Positions 1-8,283 of a stretch of DNA of 48,363 bases are shown one piece after another (the stretch's first letter is position 1; each line of letters opens with the position of its first letter). Source of the stretch: Streptomyces hygroscopicus subsp. hygroscopicus (GTDB taxonomy: Bacteria; Actinomycetota; Actinomycetes; Streptomycetales; Streptomycetaceae). The stretch lies in contig NZ_BBOX01000158.1 of the NCBI RefSeq assembly GCF_001553455.1, positions 1-48,363 of the forward strand. Direction: 5' to 3'. The notes below the pieces were generated by a model. The model saw only the letters and a list, made by a program, of their open reading frames with translations. It did not search any database and had not been told where the DNA came from. The position numbers and the translations under genes are program-made.

Positions 1-2
1 AC

Positions 3-1046
3 CTGTCCAGCTACCGTGGTCAGAGCCCGGCATCAGCGGGTATCACTGCGGTGGAGGTTGATCCAGTGGAGCGACGCAATTTCGTTGGGGCCGGTGCACT
101 CGTTGGAGTGACGCTAGGTGCCGGTGCCCCCGCAGCCGTAGCCAAAGGGCGTCGTCTCGGCCGCTCAGACGTGGAGCGATTCCGTCAGCGCGTGGCAGAT
201 CTGCGGCGCCTTGATGACTACACAGGCGGATCGAGCGTCTTCCCGCTGGCTGCGGACGAGATCAACAGGCTTTCAACCCTGGCGTCCACAGGCTCATACA
301 CGGAAGCCGTCGGCCGCGGACTTCTGTCGACGCTTGGAGAACTGTTCCAATTTGCCAGTTGGACCGCGTTTGACGCGGGACGATTGGCGCAGTCCAAGCA
401 GCTCGCCGTGACGGCCGCCCGCGCAGCGAATCAGGCAGGCGACCGAACCCTTGCTGCGACAGCGCTGTCTGAATTGTCGTACCTGACGGCGTCCTCGTCG
501 GAGCCGTCAGAAGGGGTGGCTATGGCTCGCGCCAGCCTGGCGAACGCTCCCGCCGATGTACTGCCTGTCGTCCGCGTCGTTCTGGCCGACCGGTTGGCGT
601 GGGCGTGCGCTCGCGTCGGGGACGAATCCGGCGTGGACCGTGCGCTAGGTCTCTCGGAGTCTGCGCACGACGAACGAGACGCAAAGGCCGTGGAGGAGCC
701 TGACACGGTGTACTGGATCAACCGTGATGAGTCTCAGATCATGGCTGGCAGATGCTGGGCCGAACTGCGCCGTCCACGCCGAGCGGTTCCCATTCTGGAA
801 GAGGTGACGGCTCCGTACGACGACACGCACGCCCGCGAGGTAGCCCTTTACGAGTGCTGGATAGCGGGGTCATGTGTCGACGCCGGGGACGTCGACAGGG
901 CAGTCCACTCCGCGGAACGCGCTGTCACGCTATCTCGGAGCACTGCGTCCCGACGTACAGACGCGCAAATCGCCGCGATGCTGGCGAAGTTCAAACCCCA
1001 CAAGGATCACGGCGCAGTTCGGGAGCTTCTTTCCTCTGCGTCGTGA
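3..1046 (+). CDS. XRE/TPR-type transcriptional regulator, C-terminal part (5' end outside window)
   Basis: The reading frame is open to the left edge, with no stop between base 3 and the first internal GTG at 51, so the true start and probably an N-terminal helix-turn-helix lie outside the window. The visible part carries an ERRNFVGAGALVG-like segment followed by an alpha-helical, Ala-rich region resembling the tetratricopeptide-like C-terminus of large Streptomyces regulators of this type (family knowledge). There are no membrane or secretion signals beyond the short hydrophobic stretch near the start. Codon use is noticeably less GC3-biased than in the neighbours, with many codons ending in A or T, which suggests acquired or poorly expressed DNA. 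A perfect hairpin follows the stop. An ordinary TPR protein without HTH remains possible because the N-terminus is not visible. Confidence 0.6.
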   Translation: MSSYRGQSPASAGITAVEVDPVERRNFVGAGALVGVTLGAGAPAAVAKGRRLGRSDVERFRQRVADLRRLDDYTGGSSVFPLAADEINRLSTLASTGSYTEAVGRGLLSTLGELFQFASWTAFDAGRLAQSKQLAVTAARAANQAGDRTLAATALSELSYLTASSSEPSEGVAMARASLANAPADVLPVVRVVLADRLAWACARVGDESGVDRALGLSESAHDERDAKAVEEPDTVYWINRDESQIMAGRCWAELRRPRRAVPILEEVTAPYDDTHAREVALYECWIAGSCVDAGDVDRAVHSAERAVTLSRSTASRRTDAQIAAMLAKFKPHKDHGAVRELLSSAS

Positions 1047-1056
1047 CCGACGCAAA

Positions 1057-1086
1057 AGCCCCCGCCGGATGATCCCGGCGGGGGCT
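1057..1086. terminator. Bidirectional hairpin terminator
   Basis: A perfect 12-bp inverted repeat (AGCCCCCGCCGG / CCGGCGGGGGCT, 6-nt loop) lies between the stop of the left-edge regulator and the stop of the convergent YbaK gene. On the plus strand it is preceded by an A run, which gives a U-run on the minus-strand transcript, so it can work for both genes. Confidence 0.8.
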
Positions 1087-1102
1087 GGTGTACGGGGGTC
1101 GT

Positions 1103-1657
1103 TCAGACGCCGAGGCCCTCCAGGACGACCGCGCCCGGCAGCCCGGCGAGCACCTTGCCCGGGACGATGAGCTTGCCGCGGCGGCTGCCGCTGCCGATGA
1201 CCGCGTGGGGGATGTCGGCCACCGCGGCGTCCACCAGGATCGGCCAGCTCCCGGGCAGCCCGATCGGGGTGATGCCGCCGAACTCCATGCCGCTCTCGCC
1301 CGTGGCCGTGTCCATCGGGGCGAACGACGCCTTGCGCGCGCCGAGATGGCGGCGCACGACGCCGTTGACATCGGCGCGGGTGTGGGCCAGGACGAGACAG
1401 GCGGCCAGGGTGACCTCGCCACCGCGCTTGCCCGCGACCACCACACAGTTCGCGGACTGCTCCAGCAGCCAGGAGCCGTAGTTCTCGACGAGTACGGCGG
1501 TATCGGCCTTGTCCGGGTCCGTGTCCACGAACAGCACCTGCTCCACCGGCTCCGAGCCGCGCCAGGTGCGCAGCGCCTCGGCGACGGGAGCGGTCAGCAG
1601 GTCCAGGCACTCGACGGCGGGACGGACCTCGTCGAAGGCATCCATCGGCGTACTCAT
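1103..1657 (-). CDS. YbaK/EbsC-family aminoacyl-tRNA deacylase
   Basis: A 184-residue protein of the YbaK/ProX/EbsC superfamily, which hydrolyses misacylated tRNAs (Cys-tRNA-Pro or Ala-tRNA-Pro type substrates) in trans. It has the family features: a central VVAGKRGG segment near residues 73-80 and the signature GGITPIG at 127-133 that lines the active site, followed by a conserved IGSG loop near 154-157. Length matches the family. The ATG at 1657 has no convincing Shine-Dalgarno; a TAGTTT box 6 nt upstream suggests a leaderless transcript. It is convergent with the left-edge regulator, sharing the 1057-1086 terminator. The substrate amino acid cannot be told from sequence. Confidence 0.85.
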   Translation of the reverse strand: MSTPMDAFDEVRPAVECLDLLTAPVAEALRTWRGSEPVEQVLFVDTDPDKADTAVLVENYGSWLLEQSANCVVVAGKRGGEVTLAACLVLAHTRADVNGVVRRHLGARKASFAPMDTATGESGMEFGGITPIGLPGSWPILVDAAVADIPHAVIGSGSRRGKLIVPGKVLAGLPGAVVLEGLGV

Positions 1658-1663
1658 GCCGAC

Positions 1664-1669
1664 AAACTA
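1664..1669 (-). promoter_or_regulatory. Candidate -10 box of a leaderless promoter for the YbaK gene
   Basis: TAGTTT on the minus strand ends 6 nt before the ATG at 1657, the spacing expected when transcription starts at the A of the start codon, as is common in actinomycetes. No purine-rich ribosome site lies in the 15 nt before the ATG. A -35 box is not obvious. Confidence 0.4.
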
Positions 1670-1722
1670 GCAGTCCGGGCCGGCCCGGCGGGGCGCGGCG
1701 GACCCAGCCGTGCCCGGCGGTC

Positions 1723-2295
1723 TCAGCGGGCGGGGGGCACCGACACCGCCATGGTCAGCTCCACCGGCACCTCGCCCTCGTTACGGTAGGCGTGCGGGGT
1801 GTTCGCCTCGAACGCCGCGGAGGTGCCGGCCGGGACGGTGTGCGCCTCACCGCCGACCTCCAGGGTGAGTTCGCCCGCCGTCACATGGATCAGCTCGACC
1901 GTGCCGGACGGATGCGGATCGGAGGCGCTGCCCTCGCCGGGCATCAGCCGCCATCCCCACATCTCCAGCGGGCCGTCCGCCTCGGTGCCGACGAGCAGCG
2001 CGGTGTAGCTGCCCGCCTCGGTGGACCACATCCGCACCGCCTGGTCGGGAGGGACGAAGGTCACCCGCGGCCCCTGTTCGTAGTCGAGCAGAGTGGTGAT
2101 GCTCACGCCGAGCGCGTCGGCGAGTTTGACCGTGGTGCCCACACTCGGGTTCGTACGGGCCTGCTCAATCTGGATGATCATGCCCCGGCTGACCCCGGAG
2201 CGGGCCGCGAGGGCGTCGAGGGTGAAGCCGCGTTCGTTGCGCCACCGCTTGAGGTTGCGGGCGAGCGACTGCGTGAGCTGATCGAGGTCCGTCAC
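1723..2295 (-). CDS. XRE-family regulator with C-terminal cupin domain
   Basis: A 190-residue DNA-binding regulator of the HTH-cupin type. The HTH_3 domain covers residues about 11-70 (TLDALAARSGVSRGMIIQIEQ is the recognition region) and a single small cupin barrel covers about 85-185, with a PHPSGTVELIHV strand and a PHAYRN strand typical of ligand-binding cupins. I chose the GTG at 2295: the open frame runs to 2373, but that would leave only 20 bp to the divergent transporter start and no promoter space. The gene is divergent from an EamA transporter, so it probably controls that exporter in response to a small ligand (inference from context). No metal ligand set can be assigned confidently. 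Confidence 0.85.
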   Translation of the reverse strand: MTDLDQLTQSLARNLKRWRNERGFTLDALAARSGVSRGMIIQIEQARTNPSVGTTVKLADALGVSITTLLDYEQGPRVTFVPPDQAVRMWSTEAGSYTALLVGTEADGPLEMWGWRLMPGEGSASDPHPSGTVELIHVTAGELTLEVGGEAHTVPAGTSAAFEANTPHAYRNEGEVPVELTMAVSVPPAR

Positions 2296-2324
2296 GGTCA
2301 GGTCCGTCCAATATTCTGAATGGC

Positions 2325-2365
2325 GTAGTAGAGCAGACTGAACTACCGTGGGCTGTACTCCCACG
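2325..2365. promoter_or_regulatory. Divergent promoter/operator region with inverted repeats
   Basis: The short gap between the XRE-cupin gene and the EamA gene carries a perfect inverted repeat, CGTGGG-7nt-CCCACG (2347-2365), overlapping a second one, GTAGT-12nt-ACTAC (2325-2346). These are plausible binding sites for the adjacent regulator. No canonical -35/-10 pair is obvious. A GAGG ribosome site at 2384-2387 serves the ATG at 2394. Confidence 0.45.
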
Positions 2366-2393
2366 TCCACCACACTGTACGGCGAGGTTCACC

Positions 2394-3260
2394 ATGTCCG
2401 CCCTCTTCGCTCTTGCCACCAGCCTGCTCTGGGGGCTGGCCGACTTCGGCGGAGGGTTGCTCACCCGGCGCACCCCCGCGCTCACCGTCGTCGTCGTGTC
2501 CCAGACCATCGCGGTCACCGTCCTCGGCGCCATCGTGGTGGCCACCGGCGGATGGTCCGAGGCGGGGCCGCAGCTGTGGTTCGCCGCCGCGGCCGGGGTG
2601 GTGGGCCCGGCCGCGATGCTGTGCTTCTACCGGGCCCTGGCGCTCGGCCCGATGGGCGTCGTCTCTCCGCTCGGCGCGCTCGGCGGCGTCGTCGTGCCGC
2701 TCTGCGTCGCGCTGGTGCTCGGCGAGCGGCCCGGGCTGCTCCAGGTCTCGGGGATCGTGGTGGCGGTCGCCGGCGTGGTCCTGGCGAGCGGCCCGCAGAC
2801 CGGCGGCGCCCCCGTCCACCGGCAGACGCTGCTGCTCACCGCGGTCGCCGCGCTGGGCTTCGGCTCGGTGATGGCGCTGATCGCGGAGGCGTCCACCACG
2901 CTGACCGGCCTGTTCCTCGCGCTGTTCGTCCAGCGGGTGTGCAATGTGGCGGTCGGCGGCACCGTGCTGCTCGTCTCCGTACGGCGCGGTGCCCCCGGGC
3001 TGCCCGAGGGCGGGACGGGCGTGGTGTGGGCGTCGCTGCCCGCGCTCGCCTTCGTGGGCCTCGCCGATGTGGCCGCGAACGGCACGTACAGCCTCGCCGC
3101 CCGCCACGGCCCGGTCACCATCGCCGCCGTGCTCGCCTCCCTCTACCCCGTGGTGACCGCCCTCGCGGCCCGCGGACTGCTCGGCGAGCGGCTGCGCGTG
3201 GTCCAGGCCACGGGCGCCGGGCTCGCCCTGGTCGGGACGTTGCTGCTGGCCACCGGGTGA
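2394..3260 (+). CDS. EamA-family (DMT superfamily) transporter
   Basis: A 288-residue, ten-helix inner-membrane protein made of two EamA repeats (residues about 2-135 and 145-286). Each repeat has the Gly/Ala-rich helices and the terminal PLGALGG...LGERP and LYPVVTALAARGLLGERL motifs that define the family. EamA proteins export or exchange metabolites, often amino acids or drugs; the substrate is unknown here. The ATG follows a GAGG ribosome site by 6 nt. It is divergent from the XRE-cupin gene, an arrangement frequent for ligand-induced exporters. GC3 is very high and uniform. Confidence 0.9.
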   Translation: MSALFALATSLLWGLADFGGGLLTRRTPALTVVVVSQTIAVTVLGAIVVATGGWSEAGPQLWFAAAAGVVGPAAMLCFYRALALGPMGVVSPLGALGGVVVPLCVALVLGERPGLLQVSGIVVAVAGVVLASGPQTGGAPVHRQTLLLTAVAALGFGSVMALIAEASTTLTGLFLALFVQRVCNVAVGGTVLLVSVRRGAPGLPEGGTGVVWASLPALAFVGLADVAANGTYSLAARHGPVTIAAVLASLYPVVTALAARGLLGERLRVVQATGAGLALVGTLLLATG

Positions 3261-3286
3261 GGCCGCCGGGCCGGAACGCAGCACGA

Positions 3287-3395
3287 CCCCGCCGGCGCCC
3301 GGGGCCCCACACCAGCCCGGCCCAACCCGGCCCACGCCAGCCCAGCCCGGCCCACGCCACACCAGCCCGGCCCGGCCCAGTCCGGCCGCACCCGG
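3287..3395. repeat. GC-rich short tandem repeat (CCAGCCCGGCCCA type)
   Basis: About 110 bp downstream of the EamA stop consist of irregular copies of a CAGCCCGGCCCACGCCA-like unit. The plus strand is strongly C-rich and G-poor. No gene or clear terminator is visible, and frames through it are low-complexity. Confidence 0.7.
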
Positions 3396-3434
3396 CCATG
3401 CATAAGCCAGCGGCTCTCAGGAACCCACTACGCC

Positions 3435-4631
3435 ATGGGGCACCTGATCGAGAAGCTGCGTGTGATACAAGCCGAAGGCCGGGGAATCGGGGACGCGGCC
3501 CTCCGGGCGTGGCGAGAACCAGGGCGCGAACGGGACCTGCTCGTGCAGTCCCTGAAGGCGGCCGGGGCGGCCACCCTCGCCTGGGCGATCTCGGGGTGGT
3601 GGCTCAAGGACCCGGTGGCGCTGATGGCGCCCTGGGTGGCGGTGGTGCTGGTCCAGGCCACCGTCTACCGCTCGCTGTTCAAGGGGTTGCAGCAACTGGT
3701 GGCCATCGCCGTCGGCACGCTGCTGGCCGCGGGAGCCGAGGCGATGACGGGGAACACCCTGGTCTCGGTGGCCCTGGTGCTGCCGGTCGTGATGCTGCTC
3801 AGCAACTGGCCCCGCCTCGGCGACCAGGGCATCTACGGACCCACCACGGCCCTGTTCACCCTCACCTCGAGCCCGGTGTCCAGCCTGACCGTGTCACACC
3901 GGCTGCTCCAGGCCGCGCTGGGGGCCGCGATCGGCATCGCGGTCAACGCCCTGATCCTGCCACCGGTCCACCTGCGGAACGTACGGGAGAACCTCAGCGG
4001 TCTGGCCCGCGCCACGGAGGACGCCCTGACCCGCATGGCCGAGGTGCTGACCGAGGAGGACTGGTCCGACGAGGCGGCCTCCGAGTGGCGACGGCTGTCC
4101 CACTCCCTCGCGCAGCGGCAGGAGAGCCTGCGGTCCGCACGGCAGTGGAGCCATGAGAGCCTCCGGCTCACTGCCAGGCTGCCGTGGAGTTCGCGGGCGA
4201 AGATGCCGTTGCTCCCCGCCGAGAGCGAGGACCAGCGGTGGGGCTCGATCGTGGCCCAGGTCCGCGCGGTCTCCGACACCCTGACGGACATCGCGGACGA
4301 GAACCGCGCCATCTCCGCCCCGGACCGGCAGCCGCTGTGCGACTACGGCCGGCTACTGGCCGACCTGGCGGCCGCCTGCGCGGCGCGGGCCGACCTGATC
4401 CAGATCGGTCAGTCCTCCGAGCCCAGGGACGCGCACGCCGCGCTGGACCGGGCGCTGGACTCCGTGGAGCGGCGCCACTCGGCCCTGCACAAGCAGCTCA
4501 CCGACGAGCGAAGCGTCTCCACCGCCACCATCGCCGTCCTGGGCACCCTGCTGATCCAGGCCCAGAACATCTGGTATCACCTGGCCCCGGACGACTGGCC
4601 CGGCACCACTCCCGGCACCACTGAGGCATAG
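3435..4631 (+). CDS. FUSC/aromatic-acid-exporter-like membrane protein
   Basis: A 398-residue integral membrane protein. After a charged N-terminus (about 35 residues) come roughly six hydrophobic segments between residues 42 and 180, with the WWLKDPVALMAPWVAVVLVQ segment typical of FUSC/ArAE_1 proteins. A long hydrophilic alpha-helical C-terminal part (about 185-398) follows, with SLAQRQESLRSARQWSHESLRL-like coiled-coil character. Related proteins are proton-coupled exporters of aromatic carboxylates, or proteins of unknown function in actinobacteria. The ATG at 3435 has only a weak AGGA 12 nt upstream. It is monocistronic or loosely linked to the VOC gene 69 bp downstream. The substrate is unknown. 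Confidence 0.8.
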   Translation: MGHLIEKLRVIQAEGRGIGDAALRAWREPGRERDLLVQSLKAAGAATLAWAISGWWLKDPVALMAPWVAVVLVQATVYRSLFKGLQQLVAIAVGTLLAAGAEAMTGNTLVSVALVLPVVMLLSNWPRLGDQGIYGPTTALFTLTSSPVSSLTVSHRLLQAALGAAIGIAVNALILPPVHLRNVRENLSGLARATEDALTRMAEVLTEEDWSDEAASEWRRLSHSLAQRQESLRSARQWSHESLRLTARLPWSSRAKMPLLPAESEDQRWGSIVAQVRAVSDTLTDIADENRAISAPDRQPLCDYGRLLADLAAACAARADLIQIGQSSEPRDAHAALDRALDSVERRHSALHKQLTDERSVSTATIAVLGTLLIQAQNIWYHLAPDDWPGTTPGTTEA

Positions 4632-4700
4632 CACCGCGCCGACGGGGTACACCGCTGCCGTCCCCGCGCGGGTCGGGGCGGACAACGAGGAGTGGTGCCC

Positions 4701-5474
4701 ATGAAGCCGGTCGGCCAGGCACGGCCGGGATTCCCCTGCTGGGTGAGTCTCACCGCCCGCAGCCTCCAGGCGGCGCAGGAGTTCTACACCGCGGTACTGG
4801 GATGGACCTGGCGTCCCACCGGGCTGGACGAGGAGTTCCGTACGGCGCTGTTCGGCGGGGCGCCGGTGGCCGGGGTCGGAGAACTGGCGAACAGCCTCCG
4901 GGGCGCGGTCGCCTGGACGCCGTTCTTCGCGGTGGCGGACGCGGACGCCACCGCGGCCCGGATCCATGAGCGGGGCGGCACCGTCGGGGTCGGCCCGCTC
5001 CCGTTCGGCCCGGGGCGCCGCGCCGCGCTGGCCTCCGACCCCGACGGCGCGGTCTTCGGCTTCTGGGAGGGGGAGGCGCTCCCCGGCTGGCCCTCGGGCC
5101 CGGACAGCGCCCCCGCCTGGCTGGAGCTGCGGACCCGTGACGCGTTCGCCGCCGCCCTCTTCTACGGCGAGGTCTTCGGCTGGGCCGCCCCGGAGAGCAC
5201 CTGCTCCGTCGAGTACGAGAACGACGAGGTGATCGTGCGGGAGGCGGGGCGCAAGCTGGCCGTGGTCCGCGGCGGCGCCGTCGAGCAGGCCCCGGACCCC
5301 CGGGTCCGGCCGCGCTGGTATGTCCACTTCCGGGTCCCCGATGTGGCGGCCGCCGTGGCGGCGGCGCGCGCCGCCGGGGGCACCGTCGCCCTCGCGCCGA
5401 CCGTCTCCCCCACGGGCCGCGAGGCGACCCTGCGCGACCCCGACGGCGGGCTGTTCACCGTCACCGCCGCCTGA
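4701..5474 (+). CDS. VOC-family protein with two glyoxalase-like domains
   Basis: A 257-residue cytoplasmic protein with tandem vicinal-oxygen-chelate domains (residues about 8-122 and 132-256). Each starts with a FYTAVLGW or FYGEVFGW motif and ends with a DPDG segment (DPDGAVFGFWE and DPDGGLFTV), the hallmarks of the glyoxalase/bleomycin-resistance/dioxygenase fold. I prefer the ATG at 4701 over the in-frame GTGs at 4692 and 4695, because GAGGAG at 4687-4692 is then correctly spaced. Similar Streptomyces proteins are often annotated as hydroxylases or glyoxalases without evidence, and the reaction is not predictable here. Repeat DNA follows immediately. Confidence 0.85.
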   Translation: MKPVGQARPGFPCWVSLTARSLQAAQEFYTAVLGWTWRPTGLDEEFRTALFGGAPVAGVGELANSLRGAVAWTPFFAVADADATAARIHERGGTVGVGPLPFGPGRRAALASDPDGAVFGFWEGEALPGWPSGPDSAPAWLELRTRDAFAAALFYGEVFGWAAPESTCSVEYENDEVIVREAGRKLAVVRGGAVEQAPDPRVRPRWYVHFRVPDVAAAVAAARAAGGTVALAPTVSPTGREATLRDPDGGLFTVTAA

Positions 5475-5479
5475 CGGCG

Positions 5480-5790
5480 GCCCCGCCCGGCCCCGGCCCG
5501 TCCCGACTCGGCCGGACCGGACCCCACTCGGCCCGGTCCGGCCGGGTGTGCCCGACTCGACTCGGGCACATCCGGCCGGACCCGGTCGGACCCGACTCGG
5601 CTTCACTCGGCCAGGCCCGGCTGGCCCCGGCCGGACCCGGCTGGTCCCGACTCGACTCCACTCGGCCGCACCCGCCTGGACCCGGCCGGACCCGACCCGA
5701 CTCCGCTCGGCCGCACCCGCCTGGACCCGGCCGGACCCGACCCGACTCGACTCGGCCGGACCCGGCTGGTCCCGGCCGGACCGGCCCGGC
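5480..5790. repeat. Minisatellite with 45-bp period in a 627-bp gene-free stretch
   Basis: Between the VOC stop (5474) and the ANTAR-gene stop (6102) I see no convincing gene. Bases 5480-5790 are built from CCGGACCCGACTCG-like words. Two copies of a 43-nt block (5661-5703 and 5706-5748) are identical at a 45-bp period, and more degenerate copies lie upstream. Frames through it give only Pro/Arg/Ser/Gly-rich repeats on both strands. The rest (5791-6101) is unremarkable non-coding sequence. Confidence 0.85.
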
Positions 5791-6101
5791 GAGATGCGGA
5801 AAGCCGACGTGGAACCCATTTCCCGCTCCCCGGTTCGCTGTTCGCCCACGTCGTCGCACCGCACTCCCGGGAGCCGGCGCGAGGGACGTCCGCACCCGGT
5901 CGCGGAACGCCCGGGCGACCGAGCCGCGGGCCATTGGCGATCCGGAGAGGCGAGAGGTGTTGTGAACCCGGTGTCGCTGGGTACCCGCCGCGCAAGCCAT
6001 CGGCGTCACCCCCGGGGGAACTCGATGGTCAGGCCCTTCCGGTCCAGACCACGGGCCGGAAGGAGCCGCCTCACCGTCCCGGCCGGTGCGTGGCCGGTGC
6101 G

Positions 6102-6803
6102 TCAGCCCTCAAGACCGCCGCTCTCACAGATCTGCCGGGCGATGTCGCGCAGCTTGACGTTGCGCTCCTGCGAGACCCGACGCATCATCGCGAAGGCGTC
6201 GTCCTCGCTGACCCGGAGGCGTTCCATGAGGATGCCCATGGCCTCCCCGATGGTGTGCCGGGTCTGGAGCGCCTTCTGGAGCTGATCGGCGGTGCGGGCG
6301 CTGGAGAACGCGACCGCGGCGTGCGAGGCGAGCAGCCAGCCGGCCGTCTCACTGGCCTTGCCGAAGGCGGCGGGGCGGCGGGAGTAGAGGTTGAGGGCGC
6401 CGAGGTTCTCCCGCTCGGTGTAGAGCAGGAATCCCATCATGCTGCCGATGCCGAATTCGCGGGCCTGGCTGACGTAGCCCTGCCACTGCTCCGGTGGCCG
6501 GCCGAAGTCCCTGATCCGGAACACCCGCTCATCGTTCACCCGGGCCGCGACGTCGAAGCAGGGCCCCTCGCCGAGCCGCTCCTGGAGCCGGTCGGAGCGG
6601 ATCACCAGCCCCTCGGTGGGGGCGAGGGTCTCCACCCGGCTGCCGTGGAGCATCAGGATGCCGGCCGCGTCGCAGCCCTCCACGATCTCCACCGCGGACT
6701 CGGTGATCCGCTCCAGCGTGGCGTCCACGGACCGCTGTGCCAGCAGGTCCCGCGCCATGGTGGCCATGCGCTCGGCGAAGGCTTCCCAGTCCATGACCAC
6801 CAT
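6102..6803 (-). CDS. GAF and ANTAR domain response regulator
   Basis: A 233-residue putative transcription antiterminator. A GAF sensory domain occupies residues about 20-168 (ERLGEGPCFD and LNLYSRRPAAF are typical), followed by an ANTAR RNA-binding three-helix domain at about 175-230 with the signature TIGEAMGILMER...AFAMMRRVSQERNVKLRDIA. ANTAR proteins bind paired hairpins in leader RNAs and prevent termination; the GAF domain would bind a small ligand or sense redox state. The start at 6803 lies only 4 bp after the stop of the upstream carbonic anhydrase-like gene, so the two are probably co-transcribed and translationally coupled. An alternative ATG at 6794 is possible. Confidence 0.88.
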   Translation of the reverse strand: MVVMDWEAFAERMATMARDLLAQRSVDATLERITESAVEIVEGCDAAGILMLHGSRVETLAPTEGLVIRSDRLQERLGEGPCFDVAARVNDERVFRIRDFGRPPEQWQGYVSQAREFGIGSMMGFLLYTERENLGALNLYSRRPAAFGKASETAGWLLASHAAVAFSSARTADQLQKALQTRHTIGEAMGILMERLRVSEDDAFAMMRRVSQERNVKLRDIARQICESGGLEG

Positions 6804-6807
6804 CCGC

Positions 6808-7359
6808 TCACATCGGGTGCTCGCCGCCCCGGAGTGCTTCCCGGTACTGCTTCGCCCGGTCCACGTACACCTGGGCGTTCAGCTTGATGCCTGCTCGTTC
6901 CTCGTCGGTGAGGGTGCGCTTCACCCTCGCCGGTACCCCGGCCACCAGCGAACCGGGCGGTATCTCCATTCCCTGGGGCACCAGGGCCTGCGCGGCGACC
7001 AGGGACCCCGCGCCGATCCGGGCGCCGTTGAGGACCGTGGCCCCCATCCCGATGAGCACGTCGTCCCCGACGGTACAGCCATGCACGACCGCGTTGTGCC
7101 CCACGGACACCCGCTCGCCGATCGAAACCGGGAAACCGGGGTCGACGTGCACAGTGCAATTGTCCTGGATGTTGCTGTCCGCGCCGAGGACGATGGGGCC
7201 GCCGTCCCCGCGCAGCACCGTCTGGTACCAGACGCTCGATCCCGCCGCCAGCACGACGTCGCCGATCACCACGGACGTGGGGGCCACGAACGTCTCGGGG
7301 TCGATCCGCGGCTCCTTTCCGCCGATGCCGAAGATCAAAGCGCGCACTGCCTCTCCCAC
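6808..7359 (-). CDS. Gamma-class carbonic anhydrase-like left-handed beta-helix protein
   Basis: A 183-residue hexapeptide-repeat protein of the gamma-carbonic anhydrase/PaaY-like family. The three zinc-ligand histidines are present at residues 71, 88 and 93 (TVH, VGHNAVVHG) with the family spacing of 17 and 5. Several isoleucine/valine-rich hexapeptide turns precede and follow, then a C-terminal helix. I chose the GTG at 7359 because GAGG lies 7 nt upstream; the longer frame to 7395 begins with an atypical RRR-rich extension. The protein may hydrate CO2 or act as a scaffold or thioesterase-like protein, since many family members lack measurable activity. It is followed at 4 bp by the GAF-ANTAR gene. 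Confidence 0.85.
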   Translation of the reverse strand: MGEAVRALIFGIGGKEPRIDPETFVAPTSVVIGDVVLAAGSSVWYQTVLRGDGGPIVLGADSNIQDNCTVHVDPGFPVSIGERVSVGHNAVVHGCTVGDDVLIGMGATVLNGARIGAGSLVAAQALVPQGMEIPPGSLVAGVPARVKRTLTDEERAGIKLNAQVYVDRAKQYREALRGGEHPM

Positions 7360-7404
7360 CTGGTGTCCTCTTCGCCTCGTCGCCGTCGTCGCCATGGTCG
7401 CTCC

Positions 7405-7464
7405 GGTCGCCCCAGGGCCCGGCCGGTCGCCCCAGGGCCGGGCCGGTCGGGCCGGTCGGCCGCG
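7405..7464. repeat. 20-bp tandem repeat between two minus-strand genes
   Basis: Two adjacent 20-bp units (7405-7424 and 7425-7444, GGTCGCCCCAGGGCCSGGCC) differ at one base, and a shortened third GGTCGGGCC copy follows. The repeat lies directly downstream of the DedA stop, in the spacer before the carbonic anhydrase-like gene. Confidence 0.75.
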
Positions 7465-8133
7465 CTAGTCGCCGGCCGGGACCGGCTCCGGCTCGGCGGT
7501 CTCGGTACCGGTCGCCGCGGCCGTGGCGGACTTGGCCTTCTTGGAGCGCCACTTCATGACGAGCATTGAGCCGAGGCCGAAGAGCAGGGCCAGCACGAGT
7601 CCGAGCCAGGAGAAACGCTTGAGCCAGTCCTCCGCGACCTTGCCCAGGGAGTAGATGACCGCGGTGGTGCCACCGGCCCAGACGATGCCGCCGAGCACAT
7701 TGGCGATGAGGAACTTCCAGTACGGCATGCGCAGCACACCCGCGAGCGGCCCGGCGAAGATGCGCAGCAGCGCGATGAAGCGGCCGACGAAGACCGCCCA
7801 CATGCCCCACTTCTGGAAGGAGCGCTCGGCGGTCGCCACGTGGTCGGCGCTGAAGTGCTTGGGGAATTTACGGCCCAGCCAGGTCAGCAGCGGCTGTCCG
7901 CCCTTGCGGCCGATCAGATAGCCGATGGAGTCGCCGATCACCGCGCCGGCGATGGCGCTGGCCCCCAGCACGTAGGGGTTGATGTGGTCCTGGGAGGCCG
8001 CCAGCAGCGTCGCGCTGACGAGGACGATCTCACCGGGAAGCGGGATTCCCAGGCTTTCCAGGCCGATCACGAGACCCACGAGCAGATAGACGCTGACCGC
8101 GGGTACGGTCTCGAGCCATTCCTCGATATGCAA
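7465..8133 (-). CDS. DedA-family integral membrane protein
   Basis: A 222-residue polytopic membrane protein with the DedA (SNARE-associated, VTT) core. It has an amphipathic N-terminal helix with ESLGIPLPGEIVL (residues about 25-37), a GDSIGYLIGRKGG re-entrant region (about 68-80), and the conserved FVGRFIALLRIFAGPLAGVLRM segment (about 115-136). DedA proteins have been linked to undecaprenyl-phosphate or phospholipid flipping across the inner membrane. The start is a TTG at 8133, supported by GGAGGAA 8 nt upstream. The C-terminus is charged and Ala/Glu-rich. It is probably the first gene of a minus-strand group reaching the ANTAR gene, though separated by a repeat-bearing spacer. Confidence 0.9.
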   Translation of the reverse strand: MHIEEWLETVPAVSVYLLVGLVIGLESLGIPLPGEIVLVSATLLAASQDHINPYVLGASAIAGAVIGDSIGYLIGRKGGQPLLTWLGRKFPKHFSADHVATAERSFQKWGMWAVFVGRFIALLRIFAGPLAGVLRMPYWKFLIANVLGGIVWAGGTTAVIYSLGKVAEDWLKRFSWLGLVLALLFGLGSMLVMKWRSKKAKSATAAATGTETAEPEPVPAGD

Positions 8134-8283
8134 CGCCGGTTCCTCCCCATGTGGCGACCGCTTCCCGGCGTGCGCCGGACAGGAGGCGGCGCACGCCGGG
8201 AAGCCTACTCAATCGGCGCGCGGTCGCCATCATCCCCAGGTCGTGCTCTCGTTCGCGTCGGCTCCCGCGCGGGGAGGAGCCGG

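Noticed and set aside
5546..5965. Pro/Arg/Ser-rich secreted protein in the 45-bp repeat region
   Set aside because: Frames are open on both strands simply because the repeat lacks stops; no signal peptide, start context or conserved end.
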